In this document: piece by piece, positions 8,109 to 18,301 of the stretch
How the letters are laid out: the number at the start of each line of letters is the position of its first letter
How positions within the stretch are numbered: the stretch's first letter is position 1
DNA from: Oceanobacillus massiliensis str. N'diop
GTDB taxonomy: Bacteria; Bacillota; Bacilli; Bacillales; Amphibacillaceae
Assembly: GCF_000285495.1 (NCBI RefSeq)
Contig: NZ_HE610976.1
Coordinates: forward strand, 584,706 to 629,913
Direction of reading: 5' to 3'
DNA length: 45,208 nt
Notes under the pieces: generated by a model
Database searches by the model: none
Seen by the model: only the letters and a program-made list of their open reading frames with translations
What the model was told of the DNA's origin: nothing
Translations under genes and position numbers: made by a program

Positions 8109-9623
8109 TCATATATTTATTTTTTGTTTTTTTATAATCGATTTAAAGAGATTTTTTTCATAATCGTTTAGGACAAAAATCCATGATACTGCTAGGAAAA
8201 CTAATGTAAAAATCACAATTCTAATTAAAAGTATTATAATATGACTTGAATCAAAAAAGAATCTATCGATTCCAAAAACTATAGTTGTTAATATAATTAC
8301 TGCTATAGTTATTTGTAAAATATTCTTCCAGTATAGAATCATATTGATTTTAATTTTAGTATGATAATATATGTTCATAAGAATTATATGACCAATAATT
8401 AATGATAGAGTTGTAGCTATAGCTATTCCTATTCCCCCATAATTAATAGCTAAAGGTATGCTTATTATAATATTAATAATAGCGATTATTAAATAAGTAA
8501 TAGCACGGAATCCTTGTATATTCTTCGCCTGTAAAACGGCTATCCCAAAATTTTGAGATAAAGGAATAGTCAATGGAAACATAATTATTAGGACGATAAA
8601 ATATGCCGTCTTATAACTTTCACCAGCCCAAGTGATTATAAATTGATATCCAAATACAGAGAACCCTGATAAAATAAAAATTAAAATTAAGTACTGAATC
8701 CTACCGTACTTGACCATTAATTTTGATAATTCTAGATCACTTGCATTATTAGCTACAAGTTTTGATGTCTTAGGTAAAAACAAATTACTAATAGAAGTCG
8801 AAAACATTTTATACATCATGATGAATTGCATAGCAATAGCATAAACTGCTACTATATCAGTTCCTGATGTAATACCCAAAATAAATTGATCAGTATTCCA
8901 GTAAATTAAATCAACAATTACATTTAAAAAAATAAAAAAAGAAAAACCGAAGATTTCTTTGATAAATTCACGTTCAAATTTCCCAAAACTAAAATGAATA
9001 TCTAATTTAGTTAATGCAACCCAACCACTATATATCAATACAGAAATATTAACCACCGTAGTAATTACTAACATTGTTACTGCTCCGTGTTCCAAAAGCA
9101 AAAAGGGGATTGTAACTATTGGTATCAATAAGGCACGGAAAATTGCGACCATTTTCACAAATACAAATCTTTCATATGCCTGTAAAATAGAACTAAAAAT
9201 TGATAACGGAAAAGAAAGAGCAAAATTAAATATTAAAATAATTATCATTAATTTCGCTTTTTCTAATTCGGTTGTTGTAAGGCTGTTGCCAAAAATCACT
9301 TCAATATTAAGCCAAACAATTATTCCCACAATTGCAGCTAATAATCCAATATAAGCATATATTTTTAAAAAAAAACCATTTAATTCTGATTCTATTTTTT
9401 TGGTTCCAATTGCTTTGTTTCTAGCAATGTAACGAATAATAGTATTTCCTAAACCTAAATCCATTATACTAAAATAAGCTGCCATTGATCCAATCAGTGC
9501 ATAAAGGCCATATTCGTTTTGACCGATTAAACGTATCAATATTGGTGTATATACTAATGCTATAATGCCAGTAACAAATAGCGATAGGTAAGAAAGTATT
9601 GCTCCAGCTTTCATTTGACTCAT
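8109..9623 (-). CDS. Polysaccharide flippase (Wzx/MATE-like)
   Basis: This 504-residue, very hydrophobic protein has about 12-14 membrane segments. Its N-terminus MKAGAILSYLSLFVTGIIALVY and the motif IGQNEYGLYALIGSM are typical of polysaccharide-transport (Wzx, PST family) proteins. It should flip undecaprenyl-linked repeat units across the membrane for the Wzy polymerase encoded upstream. A run of nine T (coding strand) near the 5' end is in frame, unlike the homopolymer slips in neighbouring genes. The gene is AT-rich like the rest of the 7-16 kb core. The Shine-Dalgarno sequence is weak. Confidence 0.9.
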   Translation of the reverse strand: MSQMKAGAILSYLSLFVTGIIALVYTPILIRLIGQNEYGLYALIGSMAAYFSIMDLGLGNTIIRYIARNKAIGTKKIESELNGFFLKIYAYIGLLAAIVGIIVWLNIEVIFGNSLTTTELEKAKLMIIILIFNFALSFPLSIFSSILQAYERFVFVKMVAIFRALLIPIVTIPFLLLEHGAVTMLVITTVVNISVLIYSGWVALTKLDIHFSFGKFEREFIKEIFGFSFFIFLNVIVDLIYWNTDQFILGITSGTDIVAVYAIAMQFIMMYKMFSTSISNLFLPKTSKLVANNASDLELSKLMVKYGRIQYLILIFILSGFSVFGYQFIITWAGESYKTAYFIVLIIMFPLTIPLSQNFGIAVLQAKNIQGFRAITYLIIAIINIIISIPLAINYGGIGIAIATTLSLIIGHIILMNIYYHTKIKINMILYWKNILQITIAVIILTTIVFGIDRFFFDSSHIIILLIRIVIFTLVFLAVSWIFVLNDYEKNLFKSIIKKQKINI

Positions 9624-9650
9624 GTTAATACCACTTTCTATTTATCAATA

Positions 9651-10747
9651 TTATTTTAATGATTCCTTTAAGTATGTGTATGATTTATCACGCTCAGATG
9701 ATAGAATTTCATCAACATGTGAGTAGTCAATATTATATATTTGGTTAATGGAAGTTATATTTTTTGCGACTCTCGAACTGAATTTGAATTTAGATAATAA
9801 TGTTTCTATTCGTGAATTCATGGATGGCAATTTCCCTTGGCGTTCAAAAACAATAAAAGGTGTTTCTAGCAATATCGAAAATACTACACCATGAAAAGAA
9901 TCTGTACAGAAAACATCCGCAGAGTCTATAAAATCTATAAATTCTCCTGGATCAGCAGAATAATACTTAGTGTCTTTCAAACTAGCTAAATTTACAATCT
10001 TCAATTTCCTTTCATTAGCAATTTCTTCAATTCTAGTTAAAGTATCCTGAGGAACATTTCCAAGGAAATATGTTAGTAAATAAGGTATCTTTGGTTTTTC
10101 ATTCGATGCTTTAGAGATTTCTCTCCAATTTTCTCGAGTTAGAAGCATTGTTGGATCAAGTACTACTTGCGCATTTCTACTTGTAATATCCTTAATTATT
10201 TTTGCACCTTGTTCTTCTCTTACTGACAAATAATTCATTTCAGACAAATATTTTTTATAGCTTGCTTTATAAATATCTGGAATGCTAGAGATACCGAAGC
10301 TTGCTGCATATGAAATCCTTTTTTCTTTTATAGCAAAGGTTAGAAAATATAGAGAGGATCCATTTATATAGAATGGATTCCAAACTTGGTCACTTCCAGT
10401 AACAAATGCCTTGAATTTTGATATATCCTCTGCATGTATGTTTTCCTTTGAAATTTTATACTTCGTTTCATAAATATATTTCGCAGAAAACTCTTTAAAT
10501 TTATTCTCCCTTTCCTCATGATGTTTTTATTTTTAATATTAATTAATTTCCTCGTAACCTTTTTAATTAAATTAATATCAAAAAAGCTTAATGATTTTTT
10601 GTCATTCGAAGAAATCGCTTTTGGGTCAACTACAATCGTTTCTACATTAAAGCCAATTGCCTTAATAGCTTCTTGAAGAGCGTAATTTTGGAGCCTATTA
10701 CCATAATTTTTATAACCATTTAGTGTGATAATACCAACTTTATTCAT
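9651..10747 (-). pseudogene. Polysaccharide pyruvyl transferase, frameshifted
   Basis: Two open pieces (10747-10364 and 10247-9651) belong to one gene. The N-terminal part (MNKVGIITLNGYKNYGNRLQ) reads correctly to about 10515. Adding one base in the short A/G run there (10508-10515 region) opens the frame to the stop at 9651, giving about 365 residues, the normal size. The restored middle contains FVTGSDQVWNP and SYAASFG, and the intact C-terminal part has VFCTDSFHGVVFSILL. These are hallmarks of the CsaB/WcaK-like family, which adds ketal pyruvate from PEP to sugars. The start at 10747 has AAGGAG upstream. It could be a real null allele or a sequence error. Confidence 0.85.
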
Positions 10748-10828
10748 AATTTCTCCTTAAAAATTTATTTCAAGTACAAATGCTAATTTAACTATATAAA
10801 TAAAATTATTTTAATATCAAGCATAAGA

Positions 10829-11788
10829 TTAATATGAAATAACTCTGCTAATTATTTTATTATTTTTTTTCAATTTCCATTTAGCACTTTCCATATATTT
10901 ATAATTCACTCTTAAAAGAATCAAAAAGAAAAAGATATAATTTCTAAGCTTCAATGGTTTATTATATATACTTTTTATTATATATAGTAGAGCTTTTAAA
11001 TAATTTCTTTTTTTCCAGTATCCTCTTGCAATTGCTGAATATACTCTTGAATATACGTTTTTCTTATAATTTGATAAAAAAGGAAACTTTTTTACGCTTT
11101 TTAAAATAAAGGGCTCATTCATTTTAAAAATTTTTTCTACATTAAGTGAGTTACTCATACTTTTTGTACTCACCCTTCTATTTACTAACAGCTCTTTAAA
11201 ATGAAATATTTCATACTTGTGTGTCATCATCATTAAGAAAAAATGATCTTCTCTCAGAGGTAATTCTTCATCAAAACCACCAACGTTAAGGAGTGAATCT
11301 CTTTTCACTACAATTGTTGGAGTATTCATTGTTATTTCCCCCAAAAAGAATTTCATAATAATTTCTTTTTTTCCTATAGGGACTCGGTTAAAATGAGAAT
11401 ATAAATGTTCTCCTTTCTCATTTATGAGATTTACATTTGAAAATACCAATTGAACATTTTTATTTTTTTCTAGATAACCAACTTGTAAAGATAACTTGTT
11501 ATCTTCCCAAACATCATCCGAATCTAAAAAAGCGATATATTTCCCTCTAGCTTTTTTCGCACCTAGATTTCTTGCAGCTGAAGGTCCCTTGTTTTTTTGA
11601 TAATAATATAGTATTTCATCACTATAATTTAATACTATCTCTTTTGTATTATCCGTCGATCCGTCATCTATAACTATTACTTCAATGTTGGGGTAAGTTT
11701 GGTCAAAAACGCTTGATAATGTCTCTCCCATCCATTCTCCACTGTTAAAACATGGTATTATAACTGATACTAAAGGGAATTCCTTCAA
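10829..11788 (-). CDS. Glycosyltransferase family 2
   Basis: This 319-residue protein has the GT-A fold start VSVIIPCFNSGEWMGETLSS, a DDGSTDNT motif at about residue 42, and the metal-binding DSDD at about residue 90. ELPLREDHFFLMM follows as the likely base region. It should transfer a nucleotide-activated sugar to the growing lipid-linked repeat unit at the inner membrane face. Translation begins at TTG (11788), preceded by AGGAGGAG at good spacing. A 7-A run in the codons QKNK is in frame. The sugar donor cannot be told from sequence. Confidence 0.9.
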   Translation of the reverse strand: MKEFPLVSVIIPCFNSGEWMGETLSSVFDQTYPNIEVIVIDDGSTDNTKEIVLNYSDEILYYYQKNKGPSAARNLGAKKARGKYIAFLDSDDVWEDNKLSLQVGYLEKNKNVQLVFSNVNLINEKGEHLYSHFNRVPIGKKEIIMKFFLGEITMNTPTIVVKRDSLLNVGGFDEELPLREDHFFLMMMTHKYEIFHFKELLVNRRVSTKSMSNSLNVEKIFKMNEPFILKSVKKFPFLSNYKKNVYSRVYSAIARGYWKKRNYLKALLYIIKSIYNKPLKLRNYIFFFLILLRVNYKYMESAKWKLKKNNKIISRVISY

Positions 11789-11858
11789 AATGTCTCCTCC
11801 TAAAAGAATAGGTTTATATCACATTCCACTAAATTAATCTTAACAATTAATCGACCGA

Positions 11859-12959
11859 TTAAGTAGTTGTATTTTTTCTTATATCTTTTCTTTTGGTATT
11901 ATCTAACAACAAGTAAATTGTCAATGGTATTATAATAACCGTTACATAACGCGGTACTGAAATAGTCCCCATAAGAAGAAGTAGAATCACAACACCAAAT
12001 ATTGTTGGGACATCTCTTTTTTCTTTGAATTTTTTAAATACTAGAATACAACCGATTAAATTAAATAAAGTTAGAGGGGTACTGATTGGACTAAATGGTA
12101 AGTAAAACGGTATTAAACTACGCAAAATATTTCCTGCAATAGTTTCAAAATAGGTATAAGAAGTAATAAATTGCAAGAATCCCAGTTGAGCTGTTTGAAT
12201 TGCTGCACTATCATATATCTTATCACTTTCACCATATCTCCTTGATAGAAAGCTCAACTTTAGTGCTTCTGAGTTTGGCATATTTAAATATAAGATTATA
12301 GCTATTATTGTTATACTTAATAATAGATACAATAACATTTTAGATTTTTTCCAAAGAAACACAACTATTTCAGCAAATATAATAGCTATAGCAACCTCAA
12401 ACCTAACAAATAAGGCTAAAATCAGAGCTATTATTTTTAAAGGCTTATTTCTACGATGATAAGAAATAAGATACATTGAAATACTAAGAACTGTCATACC
12501 TTCTTTTAGTATAAAGAAGGACCAATAACTACCTAGCGCTGCAATCATACTAACATAGATAAATTTTATTGTATTTATGCTAGAATTATTATTTAACCGT
12601 ACATGAATTAATTCCGTTGTTAACCATAATAACCCAAAGGTGTAGCTAAATACATTAATAAATCTTACAGCTAAGGTAGACCCTAAACTAACAATTAACT
12701 TAACGATATCTCCATAGAAACCTGTTGATTCACCAAAAAGATAAGTCAATTCATCTGGAAATATAAAAGTATTATTATTTCCACCATAGCTAATAACAAA
12801 GAAATACCAGAATATTACTCCTACAAAATAAACAGCTATAGTTAATAAAAAAATGATACTGTAACTTGTTAATTTCCTATAAAGTAAAGTAACTATAATA
12901 AATGCTAAAGGAAAAGCCATAGGAATAATAAAAATCTCTAACAATAACTCCATCTCCAA
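11859..12959 (-). CDS. Wzy-like polysaccharide polymerase (multi-spanning membrane protein)
   Basis: The 366-residue product has about ten hydrophobic segments and a large polar loop around residues 230-265 (LSFLSRRYGESDKIYDSAAI), the layout of O-antigen/EPS polymerases. Sequence similarity in this family is always low, so the call rests on topology and on its place next to the glycosyltransferases and flippase. It should join repeat units outside the membrane. The start is uncertain: TTG at 12959, ATG at 12953 or a start further in are possible, because the GGAGATGGAG sequence overlaps the first two. Confidence 0.75.
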   Translation of the reverse strand: MEMELLLEIFIIPMAFPLAFIIVTLLYRKLTSYSIIFLLTIAVYFVGVIFWYFFVISYGGNNNTFIFPDELTYLFGESTGFYGDIVKLIVSLGSTLAVRFINVFSYTFGLLWLTTELIHVRLNNNSSINTIKFIYVSMIAALGSYWSFFILKEGMTVLSISMYLISYHRRNKPLKIIALILALFVRFEVAIAIIFAEIVVFLWKKSKMLLYLLLSITIIAIILYLNMPNSEALKLSFLSRRYGESDKIYDSAAIQTAQLGFLQFITSYTYFETIAGNILRSLIPFYLPFSPISTPLTLFNLIGCILVFKKFKEKRDVPTIFGVVILLLLMGTISVPRYVTVIIIPLTIYLLLDNTKRKDIRKNTTT

Positions 12960-12992
12960 TAGTTTATAAAATCATAAATAATGTTATTTAAA

Positions 12993-14159
12993 TTAACATT
13001 CTATGTTTTTCTTAAATTCTTTAAAGAACTTCGTTCTTCGTGCCTCAATAATTTTCTTATCATACTTTTTTGCTTCTTCAAAATTTCTAACGGCTTGTAT
13101 TGTTAAAGCTTTTGTGTTCATTTCTCTTAAAATAGAACATATTTCTCTAATGTTATTTCTAGTATTACTAAAAATATAATCTTCTTCTAAGAGTTCTGGA
13201 ATACCCGCAGTATTTGCCCCGAAAGATGGTAGAGCCATACTCATAGCCTCAATCAACGCACGTGGTAAACCTTCTTGTCTGCTAGGCTGAGCATATATAT
13301 CAATGGTCTTTAACCATTCAAATATTTCATTATGAGGCAGGACTCCTAAAAATTTCACTTCATTAATAACATTATATTTATTAGCAATAGATTCTAAATA
13401 TGTTCGCTCTCCGTTACCCACAAGTTGATATTCAAAGTTTGTAATACCTTGTTTTTTTAATTCTCCCAATGCTTTAATAATAAACTGTTGTCCTTTATAT
13501 TTAACATTGAGTGCTGCAGTAGTCCCAATAATAATTTTCTTGTTATTGTTGTGACATATTTTTTCTAATCTATTATTAAGTATCGAACCATCATAATCTT
13601 TTAATGCCACATTAGAGCAATTTACAACATTCCCACTTGTTGGATATCTTTGTTGTAAAAATTTATTTGTCACATACAAAACATGATTTGCATTCTTCAC
13701 TAGTCTTTTTGTAGAAAAGAAAGAGAATGGCGCAACCAATTTCCCTTTTATGCTATGATTCCATAAAGCATCCCACGGACAAGCAACGAGTTCTATTATA
13801 TATGGTTTTTTAATTCTCTTAGCGCATGACATTGCAATTCCACCAATAGAACTGGGTAACCTAGCTATTAATGCGTCGCAATTTTTTATTTGATAATTAA
13901 TTATATTTTTGGCTTTTAATATTTTATAACTATTAACTATCGATTTAAAATCAGGTACTTCTACAAATTTCACTTTATCAGTTGATGCAAGCGTTAAATT
14001 ATCATCGAATGTATCTATTTTTCTTTTTCTACTGATGACTACTACTTCATCAAATACTCTAGTATATCTTTCTAACATTTCTTTCGAAAGTCCACCTGTA
14101 CTATAAACTTGATTTTCATATTCGTAAAAAATATGATCATGAGCAAAAACCAATTTCAT
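12993..14159 (-). CDS. Glycosyltransferase family 4 (GT-B)
   Basis: This 388-residue protein has the GT-B donor-binding motif in its C-terminal half: KFLGVLPHNEIFEWLKTIDI, then QPSRQEGLPRALIEAMSMALP, with the EX7E-like pair and NTAGIPEL. The N-terminal half holds YSTGGLSKEM and RLPSSIG. It should add a sugar to the lipid-linked repeat unit. The start ATG follows AAAGGAAT, and the upstream acetyltransferase stop (in its restored frame) lies three bases before it, so the two genes are tightly coupled. Its acceptor and donor are unknown. Confidence 0.88.
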   Translation of the reverse strand: MKLVFAHDHIFYEYENQVYSTGGLSKEMLERYTRVFDEVVVISRKRKIDTFDDNLTLASTDKVKFVEVPDFKSIVNSYKILKAKNIINYQIKNCDALIARLPSSIGGIAMSCAKRIKKPYIIELVACPWDALWNHSIKGKLVAPFSFFSTKRLVKNANHVLYVTNKFLQQRYPTSGNVVNCSNVALKDYDGSILNNRLEKICHNNNKKIIIGTTAALNVKYKGQQFIIKALGELKKQGITNFEYQLVGNGERTYLESIANKYNVINEVKFLGVLPHNEIFEWLKTIDIYAQPSRQEGLPRALIEAMSMALPSFGANTAGIPELLEEDYIFSNTRNNIREICSILREMNTKALTIQAVRNFEEAKKYDKKIIEARRTKFFKEFKKNIEC

Positions 14160-14162
14160 AAA

Positions 14163-14734
14163 CTAATTCCTTTCTTTGATTACTTTTGCGGGGACACCAC
14201 CTACAATAACGTTATTAGGAATTTCATTTTTCACAACTGCTCCAGCTGCTATAATGCTCCCTGAACGAATTATGGTACCTCCTAATATTCTACTACCCGC
14301 ACCTATCCAAACGTTATCCTCAATTAAAGTTCTTTTATACTCAACACCTTGATCTTTTATATTTTTTTTATATTTGAATATATGTGTTCTTCGGACATTA
14401 ATGTGCTATTATGTGCTATTGAAACATCGTTTCCGATTTCTATTCCTCCTGAGGATTCAATATAGCAGAATGGGTGTATACTTACGTTATCACCAATTTT
14501 TAACTTTTGAATGTTAAAAAAATACACGTTTGAGAAAACAACTACATTGTTACCGCAACTTTCTGCACAGTTTTTTAGACATAGATATCTTAAAAATATA
14601 GCTAAGTAATTATCGTGACTCCTTATTAACTTTAATAACTTTAAATAAAATTTATTTGGGAAAAATCTTGATATTTTAATGATAAAATTAATAAAAAAGG
14701 AATATTTTTCAATCAATTCTCTTTTTCTTCGCAT
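14163..14734 (-). pseudogene. Left-handed beta-helix O-acetyltransferase, frameshifted
   Basis: The open frame gives 125 residues ending SNIKKI at 14357. Adding one A to the 8-base run at 14362-14369 restores the frame to the stop at 14163 (190 residues). The restored part reads IEDNVWIGAGSRILGGTIIR and then AAGAVVKNEIPNNVIVGGVPA, the hexapeptide repeats and GxPA end of WbbJ/maltose-acetyltransferase-like enzymes. The intact N-terminal part has LKIGDNVSIHPFCYIE. It should acetylate a sugar of the repeat unit. As written, the protein lacks half of its active-site helix. AAAGGAG precedes the start. Confidence 0.85.
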
Positions 14735-14769
14735 AAAAAATCTCCTTTGTTATATATCTCTAAACCAAA

Positions 14770-15857
14770 TTAAATATTATTTATTTCATTCATATATTTA
14801 TCAACCACTACTTTCCGATCAAATTCCCTTTTTACCTTATCTCTTCCAGATAAACCCATCTGTTTTTTTTCTTCAAAACTCAGGTTTATAAATTTCTCTA
14901 TTTTTTCAATAAGATCTTGACTATTTTTTTCTTTATTAAATATCCATTTATACCATCATCAACTATTTCCCTACATCCACTACGATTTGTAGTTATAATT
15001 GGACGAGCGCTTGCTGCGCTTTCTAATAAAACATTAGACATGCCCTCCGGATAATATGTGGGGTGAACTGAACAATGAGTATTTTTTAAGAAATTCCTAA
15101 TATCTCTTTGCATACCATGATAAATTATTATTTCTTCTCTTTCTAATCTTCTTAATTCATCTTCATAATCCCCTTCACAAAAACCCAATATATGGAATTT
15201 TGTATTTGGATACTTTTCCCTTATATATTTTGCTGCCTCTATATATTGATCTATTCCTTTTTCTTTCATAATTCTTGAAATAAAAATAAATTCTAGGGTA
15301 TCAACATATGGATATTCTAATGGTGAAAAGTGCTCTAAATTAACACCCGATCCCGGAATTAATTTGTGCTTACCAATAGCTATCTTTTTATCAATAAAGA
15401 ATTGTTGATTTTCTTGGTTTTGAAAGAAAACAGTATGTGCTTTTCTAAACGCAAATTTGTAAAGCGTGACTGTTATTCTTTGCATTAACCCTTTATTTTC
15501 AACTGCAGTACCTAACCCAGTAATGTTTGCTATAATTGGTTTATTTAAATTACTAGCGGCAATTGCTCCATAAATATTGGGCTTTATTGTATAGGAAAGA
15601 ACTACATTAGGATTTACATGCTTAATAATTTGCTTATAAGTTTGAATTAGTTTTAATTCTTGTAACACATTCAATCCATGCCGTTCAATTTTTGTTTCAA
15701 TAAATTCACAACCGATTTTCACAAGTTCGTCTATTCTTTCACCAAAGGGAGAAGATATGTAAACTTTGTAGCCATCTTCAATTAAACGTACCACTAATTC
15801 TTTTCTAAAGTTATATATTACAACGTCATGATTAACTAATATTAATACTTTTTTCAT
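14770..15857 (-). pseudogene. Glycosyltransferase family 4, frameshifted near its C-terminus
   Basis: The open frame covers 319 residues (to 14898). Adding one A to the 7-base run at 14924-14930 extends it to a stop at 14770 (362 residues); the added tail includes DLIEKIEKFINLSFEEKKQ, a normal GT4 ending. The N-terminus MKKVLILVNHDVVIYNFRKE and the donor site THCSVHPTYYPEGMSNVLLE define the family. The acceptor side resembles enzymes acting early on amino-sugar-primed lipids. Without the last 45 residues it might still fold. Its start overlaps the stop of the restored CapN-like gene, so they are translationally coupled. Confidence 0.85.
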
Positions 15858-16725
15858 AACTTTTTTCTCTCCAGCTCTGTATCTACAATTGTTTCTTTTA
15901 AATCTTTTATTCGATAATCCACTTTATATTCACTTATTTTTTTGTCATAAATCAAATTTCCAAACACCTTGTCAATTATACCTACTTTCCCACTAAGAAA
16001 GTTCAATATAGGGTTAAATACTTTAACCAACCTTATTTTTTTCCATGCACCTCGGCAATGTACTTCACCATTTCACTTGTTTTTACAAATTCTCTATTTT
16101 GCGGGAAAAATAACCCACGTTCTTTATTATCTACCATTAAGCGAATAAACTCAGATAAATTATCAATGTGTAGCATACTCCGTTCATTTTGTACATAAGG
16201 GAAAACAGGGAGTTTTTGCGCTGCTTTTGCTAATTTAGGATAATTACCTTTTGAGTCCCTTCCATAAATCATTGGAGGTCGAATTAAAACAATTTTAAAA
16301 TTATCACTCTCTAAGTTTTTAATTCCTTCTTCCGCTTGAAGCTTACTGTTTCCATAAAAATTACTAGGTTTTGGCACAGTATTTCTATCAATAACTTTCC
16401 TATCACTGGTGGAGTCCCCATAGACAATAATACTACTCATAAAGATAAATTGTTTAGCACCTTCAATTTTTGCCTTTTTGGCTACCTCTACAGTTAAATC
16501 TCTATTAACTTTATAATACAATTCTTCCTTATTCGGATCAGAAGAAACATGAGCAATCCCCGCCACATGCAAAATAACATCATAAGAAGAAAAATTTTTT
16601 TCTTTCCAAGAGTTATCTCTAAGACTTAGTTTATCAATCGAATATTCCCCTGGATAATTATCCAACCACTTCTCAAAGGAGTTTCCAACATAACTATTTT
16701 TACCAGTGATAAGTATTCTTTTCAT
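15854..16725 (-). pseudogene. CapN-like nucleotide-sugar 4-ketoreductase, frameshifted
   Basis: The open frame gives 230 residues (to 16033). Adding one A to the 7-base run at 16036-16042 continues it as IRLVKVFNPILNFLSGKVGI to a stop at 15854 (290 residues), matching the roughly 295 residues of staphylococcal CapN. Features are ILITGKNSYVGN (NAD site), FIFMSSIIVYG, YGNSK (YxxxK) and IVLIRPPMIYG. CapN-type enzymes reduce UDP-4-keto-6-deoxy-HexNAc to UDP-FucNAc or UDP-QuiNAc. The CapD-like dehydratase encoded upstream would supply the substrate. The start overlaps the sugar-transferase stop (ATGA) and follows AAGGAGAT. Confidence 0.85.
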
Positions 16726-17365
16726 TTAGAAGATATCTCCTTATTATTACTACTCGCATTTTCGTTATTTGTTTTAGCTCTAGTTTTACCTTCAACAATG
16801 CCATCACTTTTTAGAACACTGATTACCGTACCAAAAAAACAAATAATATCCAGTCTAAAGCTTAGGTTTTTTACATATTCTCCATCCATTTTGGATTTAA
16901 CATCAATTGGAAGTTCATCCCTTCCATTAATCTGTGCCCATCCTGTTAAACCAGGTTTCACATCATTAGCCCCGTATTTATCTCTTTCTTTGATGAGATC
17001 ATATTGATTCCACAATGCAGGACGTGGTCCAATAAGGCTCATCTGTCCAACAAATATATTCCATATTTGTGGTAGTTCATCTAGTGAGGTTTTTCTTAAA
17101 AAATTCCCCACCCTAGTGATATATTGTTCGGGATTACTAAGAAGATGTGTTGGAGTATTTTTTGGTGTATCTACCCTCATAGTACGGAATTTAAGAATGT
17201 TAAAATGACTCTTATTGATTCCAATTCGCTTCTGTTTGAATAAAACAGGACCTTTTGAATCTAGTTTAATTGCTAATACTAGAATAAAAAAACTGGCGAT
17301 ATAACGATCATCCCTAAAAAAGAAAGAATTAAATCTAATACTCTTTTGAGTTTTAAATAAACCAT
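16722..17365 (-). pseudogene. Initiating sugar transferase (undecaprenyl-phosphate), frameshifted
   Basis: The N-terminal piece starts at ATG 17365 (GGAGG upstream) and reads MVYLKLKRVLDLILSFLGMI before a stop at the 7-A run 17286-17292. Adding one base there joins it to the downstream frame, passing through KGPVLFKQKRIGIN, FNILKFRTM, RKTSLDELPQIWN, MSLIGPRPAL and KPGLTGWAQINGR. That gives 214 residues, the normal size for the small CapM/EpsL/PglC-type phosphoglycosyl transferases. The family transfers sugar-1-phosphate to undecaprenyl phosphate and starts every repeat unit. As written, no functional protein would form, so the whole pathway would stall unless slippage occurs. Confidence 0.88.
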
Positions 17366-17387
17366 TTGTTCTGAAACCTCCACCAAG

Positions 17388-18272
17388 CTATACTGTACTC
17401 ACTTTTCCTTCTTTGATTATTTGTACTAAGTATTTATACAATTCATCTTTAATCTCTTCATTCTCCAAAGCCAAATCAACCGTAGTCTTCACAAACCCCA
17501 ACTTCTCTCCAACATCATAACGCTTGCCTTCAAAGTCATAAGCATATACTTTTTGAATTTCATTCAACATCTGAATCGCATCCGTCAGTTGAATTTCACC
17601 ACCTGCACCGATCTGCTGCTTATCAAGAAATTGGAAGATTTCCGGAGTAAATACATAACGTCCCATAATAGCCAGATTAGAAGGAGCAGTACCTTGCATT
17701 GGTTTCTCAACAAAATTATTCACTTGATAACGTCTGCCTTCAATCGTACTCGGATCTACAATTCCATAACGATTTGTTTCATTGTCTGGTACTTGTTGAA
17801 CACCAACAACTGAACTTTGTGTTTCCTCGTATTGCTGAATTAATTGTTTTAGCCCAGGTGTTTCAGCTCTTACAATATCATCGCCTAACAAGACCGCGAA
17901 CGGTTCATTACCAATAAATTTGCGTGCACACCATACAGCATGGCCAAGACCCTTTGGTTCTTTTTGGCGAATATAATGAATATCAACCTTCGATGCTTGA
18001 TTTACTTTATCCAGAAGATCAAACTTCTCTTTCTTCAATAAATTATCTTCTAATTCAAAGTTATGATCAAAGTGATCTTCAATCGCGCGTTTCCCCTTAC
18101 CAGTGACAATAATAATGTCTTCTATACCAGACTCTATTGCTTCCTCAACAATATATTCAATTGTTGGCCGATCAACTATCGGCAGCATTTCCTTGGGCAT
18201 TGCTTTTGTTGCAGGCAGGAATCTAGTTCCCAGACCAGCCGCTGGGATGATTGCTTTTTTTATTGTTTTCAA
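17388..18272 (-). CDS. galU: UTP-glucose-1-phosphate uridylyltransferase
   Basis: This 294-residue enzyme makes UDP-glucose from UTP and glucose-1-phosphate. The N-terminus [20 protein letters not shown] carries the nucleotide-binding loop; [30 protein letters not shown] and NFVEKP follow as in bacterial GalU. Translation begins at TTG (18272) with GGAGG eight bases upstream. It lies between the dehydratase and the initiating transferase, and its product feeds ugd at the far end of the operon. It may be a second copy next to a housekeeping galU/gtaB elsewhere in the genome (not visible here). Confidence 0.95.
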   Translation of the reverse strand: MKTIKKAIIPAAGLGTRFLPATKAMPKEMLPIVDRPTIEYIVEEAIESGIEDIIIVTGKGKRAIEDHFDHNFELEDNLLKKEKFDLLDKVNQASKVDIHYIRQKEPKGLGHAVWCARKFIGNEPFAVLLGDDIVRAETPGLKQLIQQYEETQSSVVGVQQVPDNETNRYGIVDPSTIEGRRYQVNNFVEKPMQGTAPSNLAIMGRYVFTPEIFQFLDKQQIGAGGEIQLTDAIQMLNEIQKVYAYDFEGKRYDVGEKLGFVKTTVDLALENEEIKDELYKYLVQIIKEGKVSTV

Positions 18273-18301
18273 AATAAATACCTCCGTTATAAAAATTCAG
18301 A

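Noticed and set aside
9361-9371. Frameshift in the flippase gene at a run of nine A/T
   Set aside because: The frame is intact through the run and the protein has normal length and topology.
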